Assembly (NCBI GenBank): GCA_025935515.1
Contig: JAICVC010000004.1
Coordinates: 1-31,546 of the forward strand
Length of the DNA stretch: 31,546 bases
DNA from: Sphingomonas sp.
GTDB taxonomy: Bacteria > Pseudomonadota > Alphaproteobacteria > Sphingomonadales > Sphingomonadaceae
Reading direction: 5' to 3'
The stretch's first letter is position 1. Each line of letters starts with the position of its first letter. The notes below the pieces were generated by a model. It made no database searches and was not told where the DNA came from. It saw only the letters and a program-made list of their open reading frames with translations. Shown piece by piece: positions 15,974 to 25,032 of the stretch. A program made the translations under genes and the position numbers.

Positions 15974-18900
15974 ATGTCCAGGATTTTCATCGATCGCCCG
16001 ATCTTCGCCTGGGTGATCGCAATCATCATCATGCTGATGGGGATCGGCGCGATCGTCTCGCTCCCGGTCGCCCAATATCCGGACGTCGCGCCGACCCAGA
16101 TCAATATCCGCGCGAGCTACCCGGGCGCCTCCGCGGCGACCATCGAAAGCAGCGTCACGCAGGTGCTCGAGCAGCAGCTCACCGGGATCGACGGGATGCT
16201 CTACTTCCAGTCCTCCTCGACGGCTCGCGGGCAGGTCTCGATCAGCGTCATCCTGGACAAGGGCATCGATCCGGACATCGCCCAGGTCCAGGTCCAGAAC
16301 GCAATCCAGACCGCCATCTCGCGGCTGCCCCAGCAGGTCCAGCAGCAGGGTGTCCGAGTGACCAAGGGATCGCCCGACCTGCTGCTCATCGTCGGCATTT
16401 TCGACGAGACCAATAAAAGCACCAATTTCGACGTCTCGGACTGGCTGACGACCAACATGCAGGACGAGCTGTCGCGAGTCCCCGGAGTCGGCGACGTCAA
16501 TGTGTTCGGCTCCTCCTACGCGATGCGGATCTGGCTCGACCCGCACAAGCTCGCGAGCTTCGGGCTGATGCCGAGCGACGTCATCACCGCGTTGCAGAAC
16601 CAGAATACCGAGGTCGCGGCCGGCGAGATCGGCGGCCTGCCGCAGCCCGAAGGCCAGCAGCTAAACGCCACCGTGACCGCGCAATCGCGGCTGCAGACGC
16701 CCGAGCAATTCCGCAACATCATCGTCAAGGCCGACCCTTCCGGCGGCCGGGTTCTCCTCGGGGAGGTCGCCCGGGTGGAGCTTGGCGCCGACAATTATTC
16801 GGCGACCATCCGCGCCAACGGCCACCCGGGGGCAGGCATCGGCATCTCGCTCGAGCCGGGCGCCAACGCCCTCCGCACCGCCAACCTCGTCAAGGCCAAG
16901 GTGGCGGAAATCGCGCCGCGCATGCCCACCGGGTTCAATTACGCCTACGCCAACGACACCAGCGATTTCATCAAGCTGTCGGTCCGGGAAGTGGTGAAGA
17001 CCCTGTTCGAGGCGATCGTGCTCGTCGTCCTCGTGATGTTCGTGTTCCTGCAGAGCTGGCGCGCGACCCTGATACCGTTCATCGCGGTGCCGGTCGTGCT
17101 GCTCGGCACCTTCGCAATACTCTACGCGCTGGGATTCTCGATCAACACGATGACGCTGTTCGGGCTGGTGCTGGCCACCGGCCTGCTCGTCGACGACGCG
17201 ATCGTCGTAGTCGAGAACGTCGAGCGGCTGATGCACGAGAATCCTGAGATGACTCCGCGCGATGCGACCATCGCGTCGATGAATCAGATCCAGATGGCAC
17301 TCGTCGCGATCGCCCTGGTGCTTTCCGCCGTGTTCCTGCCGATGGTCTTCTTCGGCGGTTCGACCGGCGTCATCTATCGCCAGTTCTCGGCGACAATCGT
17401 CTCGGCGATGGCGCTGTCGGTGTTCATCGCGCTGACCTTGAGCCCGGCAATCGCCGCCAACCTCCTTCGGCGCAACCACTCGACCGTCGACGAGACCTGG
17501 CTAGGCCGCTCCGTACCCAAAGTGGCGCACGCGGTGGAAGCCGGACGCGTCAGGTTCAACACTGGCTTCGACCGCTTTCGCAACTGGTTCGTCCACAGCG
17601 TCAGCCGGGTCGTCGACCGCAAATGGCTGTTCCTCGGCATCTATGGCGGCGTTCTCGCGCTGCTGGTCCTGCTGTTCTTCCGGCTTCCGACCGGCTTCCT
17701 GCCGACCGAAGACCAGGGCGCCGCGTTCGTCCAGTTCCGGCTTCCCGCGGGAGCGACCATGACCCGCACTCGAGCAGTGCAGGCGCAGGTCGAGAACTAC
17801 TTCCTGCGCGGGCCCGAGAAGGACAATGTGAGAACCTATTTCACGGTTGCCGGCGGTGGCCAGGGCGCCGCGGGGCAGAATACCGGCCAGGCATTCCTCA
17901 ATCTTGCCGACTACGACAAGCGCGAGGGGAAGGAGAATAGCGCCGACGCCATCGTCCAGCGCGCCGCGGGCGCGTTCCGCGGACTTCGCGACGCCCAGGT
18001 GTTCGCGCTCGTCCCGGGCGCGATCCGGGGTCTCGGCCAGTCGTCAGGCTTCACCATGGAACTGCTCAATACCGGCGGGATGACGACCGAGCAGTTCGAG
18101 GCTGCGCGTGATCGCCTTCTCGCGGCCGCGACGGCTGAGCCGAAGCTCGCCTCTGTCCGGCCCACCGAGCTTCCCGACGTCGCCAGCCTCAAGGTCAATA
18201 TTGACCAGCAGCGTGTCGCTGCGCTCGGTTTGAGCTCGGGCGATGTGAACAGCACGCTCTCGACGGCCTGGGGCGGCCGCTACGTCAACGACTTCGTCGA
18301 TCGCGGCCGGGTGAAGCGCGTCTACGTCCAGGGGGATTCCTCCTACCGGGCCGAGCCCAACGACATCGACCAGTGGTTCGTGCGCAACAACCAGGGCGCA
18401 ATGGTCCCGTTCTCCTCGTTCGCGCAGACAGCGTGGCAGACGACTCCGACCAGCGCCTCGCGCTTCCTCGGCTATCCGTCGTTCGAGATTTCGGGCCAAG
18501 GCGCGCCGGGCGTCAGCTCGGGCGACGCGATGGGCATCATCGAGAATCTGGCTTCGCAGGTCCCCGGCATCGACGTCGCCTGGGCCGGCCAATCCTATCA
18601 GGAACGACTGTCTTCGGGGCAGGCGCCGATCCTCTACGCGGTCGCCCTGATCGTGGTCTTCCTGTGCCTCGCCGCGCTCTACGAAAGCTGGTCGATTCCG
18701 GTGGCGGTGCTTCTGGTCATTCCATTGGGCCTGATCGGCGCGGTGTTGTTCGTGACGCTGCGCGGGCTTCAGAACGATGTCTATTTGCAGGTCGGGCTGA
18801 TCACGACCATGGGCCTTTCCGCCAAGAACGCGATCCTGATGGTCGAATTCGCGGAGCGCGCGGAGCGCCAGGGGCAGCGCGTCATCGACGCTGCGATCGA

Positions 18901-19162
18901 GGCTGCGAAGATCCGGCTTCGCCCGATCCTGATGACCAGCTTCGCGTTCATCTTCGGCGTGCTCCCGCTCGCGCTCGCGACCGGGGCGGGCGCGAACAGC
19001 CGGATGGCGATCGGCACCGCGGTCATCGGCGGCATGCTGACCGCGACGATGTTCGCGATTTTCTACATCCCATTCTTCTTCGTGCTCGTGCGCCGCGGAG
19101 TCCGCGACGGGGTGAAGGCGCTGCGCGAACGGCTCCGCCGCCGGCGGGAGGCGGAAGCATGA
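15974..19162 (+). CDS. RND multidrug efflux pump, HAE1 family (AcrB/MexF type)
   Basis: Proton-driven inner-membrane transporter that exports hydrophobic or amphiphilic compounds through the adaptor and outer-membrane channel. The 1062-residue protein begins MSRIFIDRPIFAWVIAIIIM, typical of HAE1 pumps, and has the two-repeat layout of 12 membrane helices with two large periplasmic loops. The proton-relay pair lies in GLLVDDAIVVVENVER (about residues 405-406), and the second repeat carries GLSAKNAILMVEFAER, with the conserved Lys. Loop motif PSDVITALQNQN and the start of the porter domain (QYPDVAPTQINI) also fit. The stop overlaps the start of the outer-membrane factor gene as ATGA. The actual substrate range cannot be inferred from the sequence. 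Confidence 0.96.
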   Translation: MSRIFIDRPIFAWVIAIIIMLMGIGAIVSLPVAQYPDVAPTQINIRASYPGASAATIESSVTQVLEQQLTGIDGMLYFQSSSTARGQVSISVILDKGIDPDIAQVQVQNAIQTAISRLPQQVQQQGVRVTKGSPDLLLIVGIFDETNKSTNFDVSDWLTTNMQDELSRVPGVGDVNVFGSSYAMRIWLDPHKLASFGLMPSDVITALQNQNTEVAAGEIGGLPQPEGQQLNATVTAQSRLQTPEQFRNIIVKADPSGGRVLLGEVARVELGADNYSATIRANGHPGAGIGISLEPGANALRTANLVKAKVAEIAPRMPTGFNYAYANDTSDFIKLSVREVVKTLFEAIVLVVLVMFVFLQSWRATLIPFIAVPVVLLGTFAILYALGFSINTMTLFGLVLATGLLVDDAIVVVENVERLMHENPEMTPRDATIASMNQIQMALVAIALVLSAVFLPMVFFGGSTGVIYRQFSATIVSAMALSVFIALTLSPAIAANLLRRNHSTVDETWLGRSVPKVAHAVEAGRVRFNTGFDRFRNWFVHSVSRVVDRKWLFLGIYGGVLALLVLLFFRLPTGFLPTEDQGAAFVQFRLPAGATMTRTRAVQAQVENYFLRGPEKDNVRTYFTVAGGGQGAAGQNTGQAFLNLADYDKREGKENSADAIVQRAAGAFRGLRDAQVFALVPGAIRGLGQSSGFTMELLNTGGMTTEQFEAARDRLLAAATAEPKLASVRPTELPDVASLKVNIDQQRVAALGLSSGDVNSTLSTAWGGRYVNDFVDRGRVKRVYVQGDSSYRAEPNDIDQWFVRNNQGAMVPFSSFAQTAWQTTPTSASRFLGYPSFEISGQGAPGVSSGDAMGIIENLASQVPGIDVAWAGQSYQERLSSGQAPILYAVALIVVFLCLAALYESWSIPVAVLLVIPLGLIGAVLFVTLRGLQNDVYLQVGLITTMGLSAKNAILMVEFAERAERQGQRVIDAAIEAAKIRLRPILMTSFAFIFGVLPLALATGAGANSRMAIGTAVIGGMLTATMFAIFYIPFFFVLVRRGVRDGVKALRERLRRRREAEA

Positions 19163-20598
19163 AGCGTGCGGTGGCGCTGATCGCCTTGCTGTCGACTGCG
19201 TGCACGACGATGGAGCCCAGCTACGTTCGGCCGAACCCCGCGATCCCCGCATCGTGGCCGGTAGGTGATCCCTATCTCGCGCAGGCCGAGGCCGGGATCC
19301 CGGTCCTCACGTACAACCAGGTCTTCCAGGACCCGCGGCTGCAGACGTTGATCGCGCAGGCGATCGCCAACAACCGCGACCTGATGGTGGCTGCATCGAA
19401 CATCGCCGCGGCGCGCGAGCAGGTTCGGATTCAGCGCGCCCAGCAATTGCCGACCGTCAACGCCGGTGCCGGCGCCACCGTCACCGGCGACAGCGACAGC
19501 TACAACCTCGGGCTCCAGGTGCCGAATTTCGAGCTCGACCTGTTCGGCCGGGTCCGTTCGCTGACCCATGTCCAGCTCGAGCGCTATCTCGCGACCGAGG
19601 CCGGGGCCCGCGCGACCCGGCTCAGCCTGGTCGCAGCGGTTGCCGGCGCCTGGCTCGACCATGCCGCGGATTCCAGCCTGCGCCTCATCGCCGAGCAGAC
19701 CGCCACCAGCGCGCAGAAAAGCGTCAACCTGACCCGCATCCGGCTGCAAGGCGGCGTCGCACCGCGCACCGACCTTCGCCAGGCGGAGCAGATCCTGAGC
19801 CAGGCCCAGGCCGATCTCGCCCGACAGCGGACCGCGGTAGCGCAGGACGTCAATGCCCTGCAGCTGCTGGTCGGAGCCCCGATCGATCCCAGGCTCCTGT
19901 CGGGTTCGATCGACGATGCGTTCGGGAAGATCGCGCCGGTTCCAGCGGGACTGGATTCCTATGTGCTGCTGCGGCGTCCGGACGTGCTCGAAGCCGAATA
20001 CCAGCTGCGCGCCGCCAATGCTCAAATCGGTGCGGCGCGCGCTGCCCTGTTTCCACGGATCACCCTGACCGGCCTGCTCGGCTTTGCCAGTAGCGCGCTC
20101 GCGAAGCTGTTCACCGGCGGCGCCTTCGGCTGGAGCGCCGGCGCCGACGCGACCTATACGATCTTCCAATCCGGCGCCGGCCGCGCCGGCGTCCGCCAGA
20201 GCCAGGCGCAGCGCAATGCCGCAGTCGCCACCTACCAGAAGGCGATCCAGACCGCCTTCCGCGAAGTCGCGGATGCGCTTGCCCGCCGCGGCACCATCAA
20301 CGATGAAATCGCCGCACGCCAGCGCCAGCAGGCGGCGACCGCCGATACCTATGTGCTGACCGAGGCGCGGTACCGCGCCGGAATCGACCCGTTCCTGACC
20401 GTGCTCGATGCGCAGCGTTCTTATTATTCGGCGCAGCAACAGATGGTGCTCACCAAGCTGACCGCGGCGCAGAATATCGTCACGCTTTACCAGTCGATCG
20501 GCGGCGATACCCTGCTGCGGACTACGCCGGTCTGCCAGCCGCTTCCCGGCGACGCCATCAAGGCGGGCTCGGCCTCGGCGCCGGAGTGCGGGTCCTAA
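19159..20598 (+). CDS. RND efflux outer-membrane factor lipoprotein (OprM/NodT type)
   Basis: Outer-membrane channel of the tripartite pump. The 479-residue protein starts MKRAVALIALLSTACTTMEP, with a probable lipid-attachment Cys15, although the residues before it are not an ideal lipobox. It has the family opening PSYVRPNPAIPASW and duplicated TolC-like helices, including DPRLQTLIAQAIANNRDL, NFELDLFGRVRS, RLQGGVAPRTDLRQAEQIL, RRPDVLEAEYQLRAANAQIG and YRAGIDPFLTVLDAQRSYYSAQQ. ATG 19159 is fixed by the ATGA overlap with the pump gene. A longer frame upstream is only read-through inside the pump gene. Its TAA stop interlocks with the TAG stop of the convergent ATP-grasp gene. Confidence 0.94.
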   Translation: MKRAVALIALLSTACTTMEPSYVRPNPAIPASWPVGDPYLAQAEAGIPVLTYNQVFQDPRLQTLIAQAIANNRDLMVAASNIAAAREQVRIQRAQQLPTVNAGAGATVTGDSDSYNLGLQVPNFELDLFGRVRSLTHVQLERYLATEAGARATRLSLVAAVAGAWLDHAADSSLRLIAEQTATSAQKSVNLTRIRLQGGVAPRTDLRQAEQILSQAQADLARQRTAVAQDVNALQLLVGAPIDPRLLSGSIDDAFGKIAPVPAGLDSYVLLRRPDVLEAEYQLRAANAQIGAARAALFPRITLTGLLGFASSALAKLFTGGAFGWSAGADATYTIFQSGAGRAGVRQSQAQRNAAVATYQKAIQTAFREVADALARRGTINDEIAARQRQQAATADTYVLTEARYRAGIDPFLTVLDAQRSYYSAQQQMVLTKLTAAQNIVTLYQSIGGDTLLRTTPVCQPLPGDAIKAGSASAPECGS

Positions 20599-21956
20599 GT
20601 CCGCCAGGCCTGTTCGGACTTCTCGAGATGGAATGCGAGCAGCTCGCCGAACCGGGCGTTGCCGAATGCCGTCCCGAGCGGCCGCTGGATCAGGTCGACA
20701 TCGGGACCGCTGTTGCCTTCGACCAGCCGCGGGCCGTCGGCGGTGATTGCGACGTCCCAGCCGACGACCGCCCAGTCGCAAAAAGCCGAATGCCCTCGCC
20801 GAACGAGATCGCAGACGTCGTCCCACATTGGCAGCGACCGGCCCGTGATCGCACCGCCCGTCTCTGGATGCCGGTCGATCCACCCCATGCTGGAATCGAA
20901 ACCCGCATAGGTTGCGCGGGCCATTCGTCCGGTTGCGAGGTCGACGGCCGCGGCGATCCCGCCGGCATGGACATTGTCGACCGTCACATTCTCGCCCACG
21001 GCCATCCGCAACACCGCGCCGATCAGCTCCGGCTGTTCCCGTTCGTCCAGGCAGCTGATCATCCGGATGGTATTCAACGCGCCGTTGGTGAGATCGCTCA
21101 TCGTCGGATGGTTCCGCACCCTTTGCTGCACGAGGAGCGGCTGCCAGGCGGACATTGCGCGCAACCGCTCGATGAGCGCATCCGCGCAAAGCCGCTCGCC
21201 GCCGGTGTGACGATAGCTGCCATCGGCGACATGGTCCCAGCGCTCCGCCCCCCTGCCCCCGCGGCCATGCACCGGTTTCACGAACAGATCGGCTTGCGGA
21301 AGCGAGCCAACGGCGCCGCCATTCCATCGCACTTCTCCGTCATGCACGGACATGACGGAGGGCAGAGCGCTCACTTGTCGCTCGGCACAGAATCGCGCGA
21401 ACTTTTCCTTGTCCCCCAGCGGCGAGGAAGATCCGCGCGCCATCGCCAGCAGCTTGTAGGCGCCATGCTTGGTCTCGCCGCGCGTCAGGTAATCGCGCGC
21501 ACAATCCATTGCGCCGGGCCGGTGAAGCTCGAAGATGTAATACCACGGCGGCAGCAGCCCCGAGGTCAGGCAGACCTTCAACTGTTCGGCCGCTTGGCGC
21601 CGCTTTGAATGGCCGAATTGCGTGGCGACAACAGTTCCATTCCGCCGCGTGTAGCGAATCACCGTGACGAGGATAGCGACCGGCCAAAGCAGAAACGCCG
21701 CCACCAGGTCGAGCCACTCTCCGGCGTTCGCCGGGCGCCAGAAAAGATAGGCATATGCCCGTCCGATAGTGCGTGAAGCGGGCGAGAAGCGGCCGGGAAA
21801 CAGCACGAGGTTGGCCATCAGCGCGATTGCGGTGCCGCGGCACAGCGTTGCTTCCCCGTGCCGGTGAAGCTCCCTTCTCACCCATCGCCGCGCCGCTTCG
21901 AGCAATGGCCTGCGGACCGCTTGCCTTCGTCGAACTGGCGGGAACATGAATGACAT
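20595..21956 (-). CDS. Sugar-transfer-associated ATP-grasp family protein
   Basis: The protein resembles the ATP-grasp family associated with sugar-transfer/polysaccharide loci, members of which probably ligate a carboxylate to an amine using ATP; the exact substrate is unknown. It has 453 residues. The N-terminal third contains a hydrophobic stretch (EWLDLVAAFLLWPVAILVTVI, about 78-100) that may anchor it to the membrane. ATP-grasp features follow: KFARFCAERQVSALPSV, DLFVKPVHGRGGRGAERW (nucleotide-binding Lys and Gly-rich loop), LLVQQRVRNHP, TIRMIS, and WDVAITADGPRLVEGNSGPD, which carries the metal-binding Glu/Asn. Start ATG 21956 has no strong ribosome-binding site; ATG 21947 is possible. 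It stands alone, converging on the efflux operon with stop codons interlocked. Confidence 0.83.
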   Translation of the reverse strand: MSFMFPPVRRRQAVRRPLLEAARRWVRRELHRHGEATLCRGTAIALMANLVLFPGRFSPASRTIGRAYAYLFWRPANAGEWLDLVAAFLLWPVAILVTVIRYTRRNGTVVATQFGHSKRRQAAEQLKVCLTSGLLPPWYYIFELHRPGAMDCARDYLTRGETKHGAYKLLAMARGSSSPLGDKEKFARFCAERQVSALPSVMSVHDGEVRWNGGAVGSLPQADLFVKPVHGRGGRGAERWDHVADGSYRHTGGERLCADALIERLRAMSAWQPLLVQQRVRNHPTMSDLTNGALNTIRMISCLDEREQPELIGAVLRMAVGENVTVDNVHAGGIAAAVDLATGRMARATYAGFDSSMGWIDRHPETGGAITGRSLPMWDDVCDLVRRGHSAFCDWAVVGWDVAITADGPRLVEGNSGPDVDLIQRPLGTAFGNARFGELLAFHLEKSEQAWRT

Positions 21957-21982
21957 CGGCGGAGGACCCGAGCCATCTGTGC

Positions 21983-22014
21983 GCGCCCGCCGGAGCGCGG
22001 TTCAATGCGGGCGC
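21983..22014 (-). terminator. Candidate terminator hairpin after the 2OG-oxygenase gene
   Basis: An 8-bp perfect inverted repeat, GCGCCCGC at 21983-21990 and GCGGGCGC at 22007-22014, with a 16-base loop, lies directly at the stop codon of the last gene in the minus-strand operon. It would form a stable RNA stem. There is no T tract after it, so simple intrinsic termination is uncertain, and it could instead mark a Rho-dependent end or protect the 3' end of the message. Confidence 0.35.
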
Positions 22015-23081
22015 TACGCGGTCTCCACGGCGTAATCGTCGCCGTAGAATTTGGCCGTGCTGCGGGTGTGGAAGGTGATGGCCTTGATCGGCGGATATTT
22101 GGGTTCGCCGAGGCCGGGAAGCACCTCCAGCACCTCGTCCTCCCACAGATAGACGTTGGTCGCGAACGAGACGCGCGGCCGTTCGCGATGCGATGCGTCG
22201 CTCGGCTTGCCGACGCGATGCGTGGTCGACGGCAGCCGGTCGTTCGAAATGCGTTGCATGTAATCGCCGGTGTTGATGATCAGCGACCCGCGCGGCGGGC
22301 TGAGCCGGACCCATTTCCCGCTGCGGTGATTCCACACCTGCAGGCCGTCGACCCGCGCGGCTGGGAGCAGCGTGAACAGGTCGACATCCTCATGTCCCAG
22401 CAGTCGCCCGGCACCGGACCGCTCCTGCTCCTCGCTCATCGGCGGATAATAATTGAGGCGCAGGCCAAAGTTGGTGCCAGTCAGCTTCGCGTCGAGCAGG
22501 TGCGGGTCGCAACCAAGCCCCTGGAGCATCGCCTGCGCGATCGGTTTGAACAGTTGCTCATGGGCAAGCACCAGCCGCCGGAACCCGCCCTCAAACTCGG
22601 CGCGGGGCCAATAGTCCTCGGCGCGAAACGGGACCTCGCGCTGTTGCGGGACGTCGAACGCGCGGCGGCACCACACCCAGCCCTCGACCAGGTCGGGATG
22701 GATTTCGCTGGTATGCTCCATCGGGAAATAGCCTTGTGCGACCGAACCGTGGCGCTCCGCCGCAAAACGCATCTTGTCCTGGAGCGACGTGGTTTCGAAC
22801 AGCTCGAGGACCTGCTCGTCCACCTCGTCGTAGAGCGCCGGGTCGACGCCATGCCCGACTAGAACCGCGAAGCCGATTTCCTCCAGCGCCGATGCGAAGG
22901 CATTGGCAAAGCGCGCCTTGTCCTCCGCTTCGCCATGAAGGAACGGCCCGATGTCGAGCGTGGCGATCTCGTAATGCTGGTCGAACTCGTCGCTCTCGTG
23001 CTCGGCGAGCCGATAGGTATGCGCCTTCTCGACCTGGTCGTACTTCCGGAAATCGGCGCTGAGAGCATTGGTGTCGGTCAT
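22014..23081 (-). CDS. 2-oxoglutarate/Fe(II)-dependent oxygenase, isopenicillin N synthase-like
   Basis: Non-haem iron oxygenase of the isopenicillin N synthase superfamily, which couples 2-oxoglutarate decarboxylation to oxidation of a small molecule. The 355-residue protein has the N-terminal DIOX-type domain (FANAFASALEEIGFAVLVGHGVD) and the catalytic barrel with iron ligands His230 and Asp232 in LLGHEDVDLFTLLP and His288 in LPSTTHRV, plus the 2-oxoglutarate-binding Arg303/Ser305 in RPRVSFATN. ATG 23081 overlaps the upstream DUF2891 stop as ATGA. The open frame runs about 58 codons further upstream but only as a shadow of DUF2891. It is the last gene of the coupled 5-oxoprolinase operon; the substrate is unknown. 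Confidence 0.9.
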   Translation of the reverse strand: MTDTNALSADFRKYDQVEKAHTYRLAEHESDEFDQHYEIATLDIGPFLHGEAEDKARFANAFASALEEIGFAVLVGHGVDPALYDEVDEQVLELFETTSLQDKMRFAAERHGSVAQGYFPMEHTSEIHPDLVEGWVWCRRAFDVPQQREVPFRAEDYWPRAEFEGGFRRLVLAHEQLFKPIAQAMLQGLGCDPHLLDAKLTGTNFGLRLNYYPPMSEEQERSGAGRLLGHEDVDLFTLLPAARVDGLQVWNHRSGKWVRLSPPRGSLIINTGDYMQRISNDRLPSTTHRVGKPSDASHRERPRVSFATNVYLWEDEVLEVLPGLGEPKYPPIKAITFHTRSTAKFYGDDYAVETA

Positions 23082-24076
23082 GCGTCTTCCCTCTCGCGCA
23101 CCAGCAACGCGAGCAGCGCGAAGCTCGCGAGCCAATGCTCGCCCATATAGTCCCCGGATATGTGCGGCAGCGCCGCCGCGAGATGGGTGTCCGCCGCGCC
23201 TTGGGCGATCGCCCGCTCGGCGGTTGGCAAAAGCGGCGCGATCCCCTGCCAGCACCAGGCGCGGCTGAGATTGGTGCCGTCGAGGTGCGCGATCTTGCCG
23301 TCGCTGCGGTCGCTGACGATCGCCGGCTCGAACAAGCTGGCGGGCTGCCGGTTAATGACGCCCGGCAGGAAATGCCCAAACCACGCGGGGAAAACCTCAG
23401 GCTGGGTGCGCGCCATGCACAAGGCCTCGGTCAGCGCCGGCGACAGGAACTCGTCGCCGCCCGGCTCCCACGCCTGGCAGTCACGGTCGCTTCCATACCA
23501 GTGAAGCGCGCGCTCCCGGATCCGGTTCGCGAGCGTAGGATCGAACGCCTCGGCCCATTCGAGCGACAGGATCAGCGCGAAAGCGGTGTTGAAATGTGTG
23601 CCCACCCGGATCGGGTAGGTCATGACCTCGAGATAGGCGCGCAGCCGTTCGGCGAACGCCTCGGCCAGCGGCTGGAGCTCGCCGCACCATTGCTCGGCGT
23701 GCCGCGTGGTTTCGAGGTGCAGATACAACAGCCACGCCCAGCCATAGGGCCGCTCGAAGCCGCGGCTCGTCGGGCTGCCGAGATAGGCGAGCTCGGCGCC
23801 GGCCTTTTCCGCAGTGAAGCTGGCGTCGGCGAGTTCGGCGATCGCGTCGGCTTCCGCGATCTGCGGGAACAGCCGGCGCAGGGTCAGCAGCGTCCACCAG
23901 CCATGCGCGCAGCTGTGCCAGTCATAGCTGCCGAAGAAGATCGGATGCAGCACGCGGGGCGTCAAAGCGTCTTGGTCGCTCTCCATGACATGATCGAGCT
24001 TGTGCGGATATTCCCTCGTCACATGACCAAGCGCGATCCGCGCCATGCGCGAGGCGAGCGCGGCGTCGAGTTGCAT
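23078..24076 (-). CDS. DUF2891 family protein
   Basis: Resembles DUF2891, a family without an established function. The 332-residue protein appears soluble and mostly helical and carries conserved-looking blocks: HPIFFGSYDWHSCAHGWWTLL (about 44-64), RPYGWAWLLYLHLE, HFNTAFALILSLEW, WEPGGDEFLSPALTEALCM, HLDGTNLSRAWCWQGIA and HISGDYMGEHWLASFALLAL. The Trp/His-rich, alpha-toroid-like pattern is reminiscent of sugar-active enzymes, but this is only an impression. The start ATG 24076 overlaps the DUF979 stop by one base (TGATG), and the stop overlaps the oxygenase start by four, so it is an integral member of the operon. Confidence 0.85.
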   Translation of the reverse strand: MQLDAALASRMARIALGHVTREYPHKLDHVMESDQDALTPRVLHPIFFGSYDWHSCAHGWWTLLTLRRLFPQIAEADAIAELADASFTAEKAGAELAYLGSPTSRGFERPYGWAWLLYLHLETTRHAEQWCGELQPLAEAFAERLRAYLEVMTYPIRVGTHFNTAFALILSLEWAEAFDPTLANRIRERALHWYGSDRDCQAWEPGGDEFLSPALTEALCMARTQPEVFPAWFGHFLPGVINRQPASLFEPAIVSDRSDGKIAHLDGTNLSRAWCWQGIAPLLPTAERAIAQGAADTHLAAALPHISGDYMGEHWLASFALLALLVREREDA

Positions 24077-25032
24077 CACAAACGGAATCCCGCGACGTAG
24101 AGGATTGCGATATTCGCGATCAGCAGGGGGATCGCAGTCGCAACCTGCACCTTGATTACGCCATACTGGTTTTTGAGCTCCAGCAGCGCCGCGGGGACGA
24201 TGTTGAAGTTGGCGGCCATGGGGGTCATCAAAGTCCCGCAGAAGCCGGCCAGCATCCCGACCGCGCCGATCACCGCCGGATTGCCGCCGTCGGCCTGGAT
24301 CAGGATCGGCACTCCGATCGCCGCCGCCATCACCGGGAAAGCGGCGAAGGCGTTGCCCATGATCATCGTGAATGCGACCATGCCGAGCGCATACAGCAAT
24401 ACGGCGAGGAAGATGCTGCCCTGAGGGATGATCGCCCCGACGATCGCACCGATCGTGGTGCCGACTCCGGCCGCGGCGAAGATCACGCCGAGCGAGGCGA
24501 GCATCTGCGGCAGCACCATCGCCCAGCCGATCGCATCGGCAAGCCGGCTCCCTTCGTCGATTCCCGCGAGCGCCGGCGGCCGCAGCCATGCGTAGGAGAC
24601 GGCCATCGCGATGATCACGCCGCAACCGAGCAGCACCAGGGTCACCGCCTTGGGATCGATCAGGTTCAAGCCTTTGAGCGGCGTGTAGCTGAACAGCAAG
24701 GTCCCGACGAACGCGGTGAACGGGATGATCAGCGCGGGCAGGAACAGCTTGTTGCCATAGCGTTGCGACGACTGCTCGCGTTCTTCCGGAGTCGTCGACT
24801 CCCGGGTTCCGCGGCCGAGCAGATGCAAGCCCGCGATCGCCACCAGCGCAAGCACCAAGACGCCGTTGCCAACGTCGCCAAGCAAGTCCCCGAACCAGAA
24901 GCTTGTCGCAAGCAGCAGCCAGAAGGCGGCGTTGCCCCAGCGCTTCCGATTGGTCGGGTCGCGCGCGGTGCCGATCGCGAACCCGGCGAAGACCGCGCCG
25001 GCGAGGACATAAAGCCAGTGCAGGTTGATCAT
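24076..25032 (-). CDS. DUF979 integral membrane protein (probable transporter subunit)
   Basis: DUF979 proteins are polytopic membrane proteins that pair with DUF969. From comparative genomics the pair has been proposed to import 5-oxoproline, often being found with pyroglutamyl peptidase or 5-oxoprolinase genes (recalled, not checked). The 318-residue protein has about eight to nine hydrophobic helices, including INLHWLYVLAGAVFAGFAIG at the start and a C-terminal half with MVLPQMLASLGVIFAAAGVG and IPLLIANIAILYVAGF. ATG 25032 overlaps the DUF969 stop as ATGA. The context with a HyuA/HyuB enzyme agrees with a role in oxoproline or related cyclic-amide uptake. Confidence 0.88.
   Translation of the reverse strand: MINLHWLYVLAGAVFAGFAIGTARDPTNRKRWGNAAFWLLLATSFWFGDLLGDVGNGVLVLALVAIAGLHLLGRGTRESTTPEEREQSSQRYGNKLFLPALIIPFTAFVGTLLFSYTPLKGLNLIDPKAVTLVLLGCGVIIAMAVSYAWLRPPALAGIDEGSRLADAIGWAMVLPQMLASLGVIFAAAGVGTTIGAIVGAIIPQGSIFLAVLLYALGMVAFTMIMGNAFAAFPVMAAAIGVPILIQADGGNPAVIGAVGMLAGFCGTLMTPMAANFNIVPAALLELKNQYGVIKVQVATAIPLLIANIAILYVAGFRL

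Noticed and set aside
14771..16546. 591-codon minus-strand open frame opposite the RND adaptor and pump
   Set aside because: An antisense shadow rich in Arg, Asp and His; the plus strand holds intact adaptor and pump genes.
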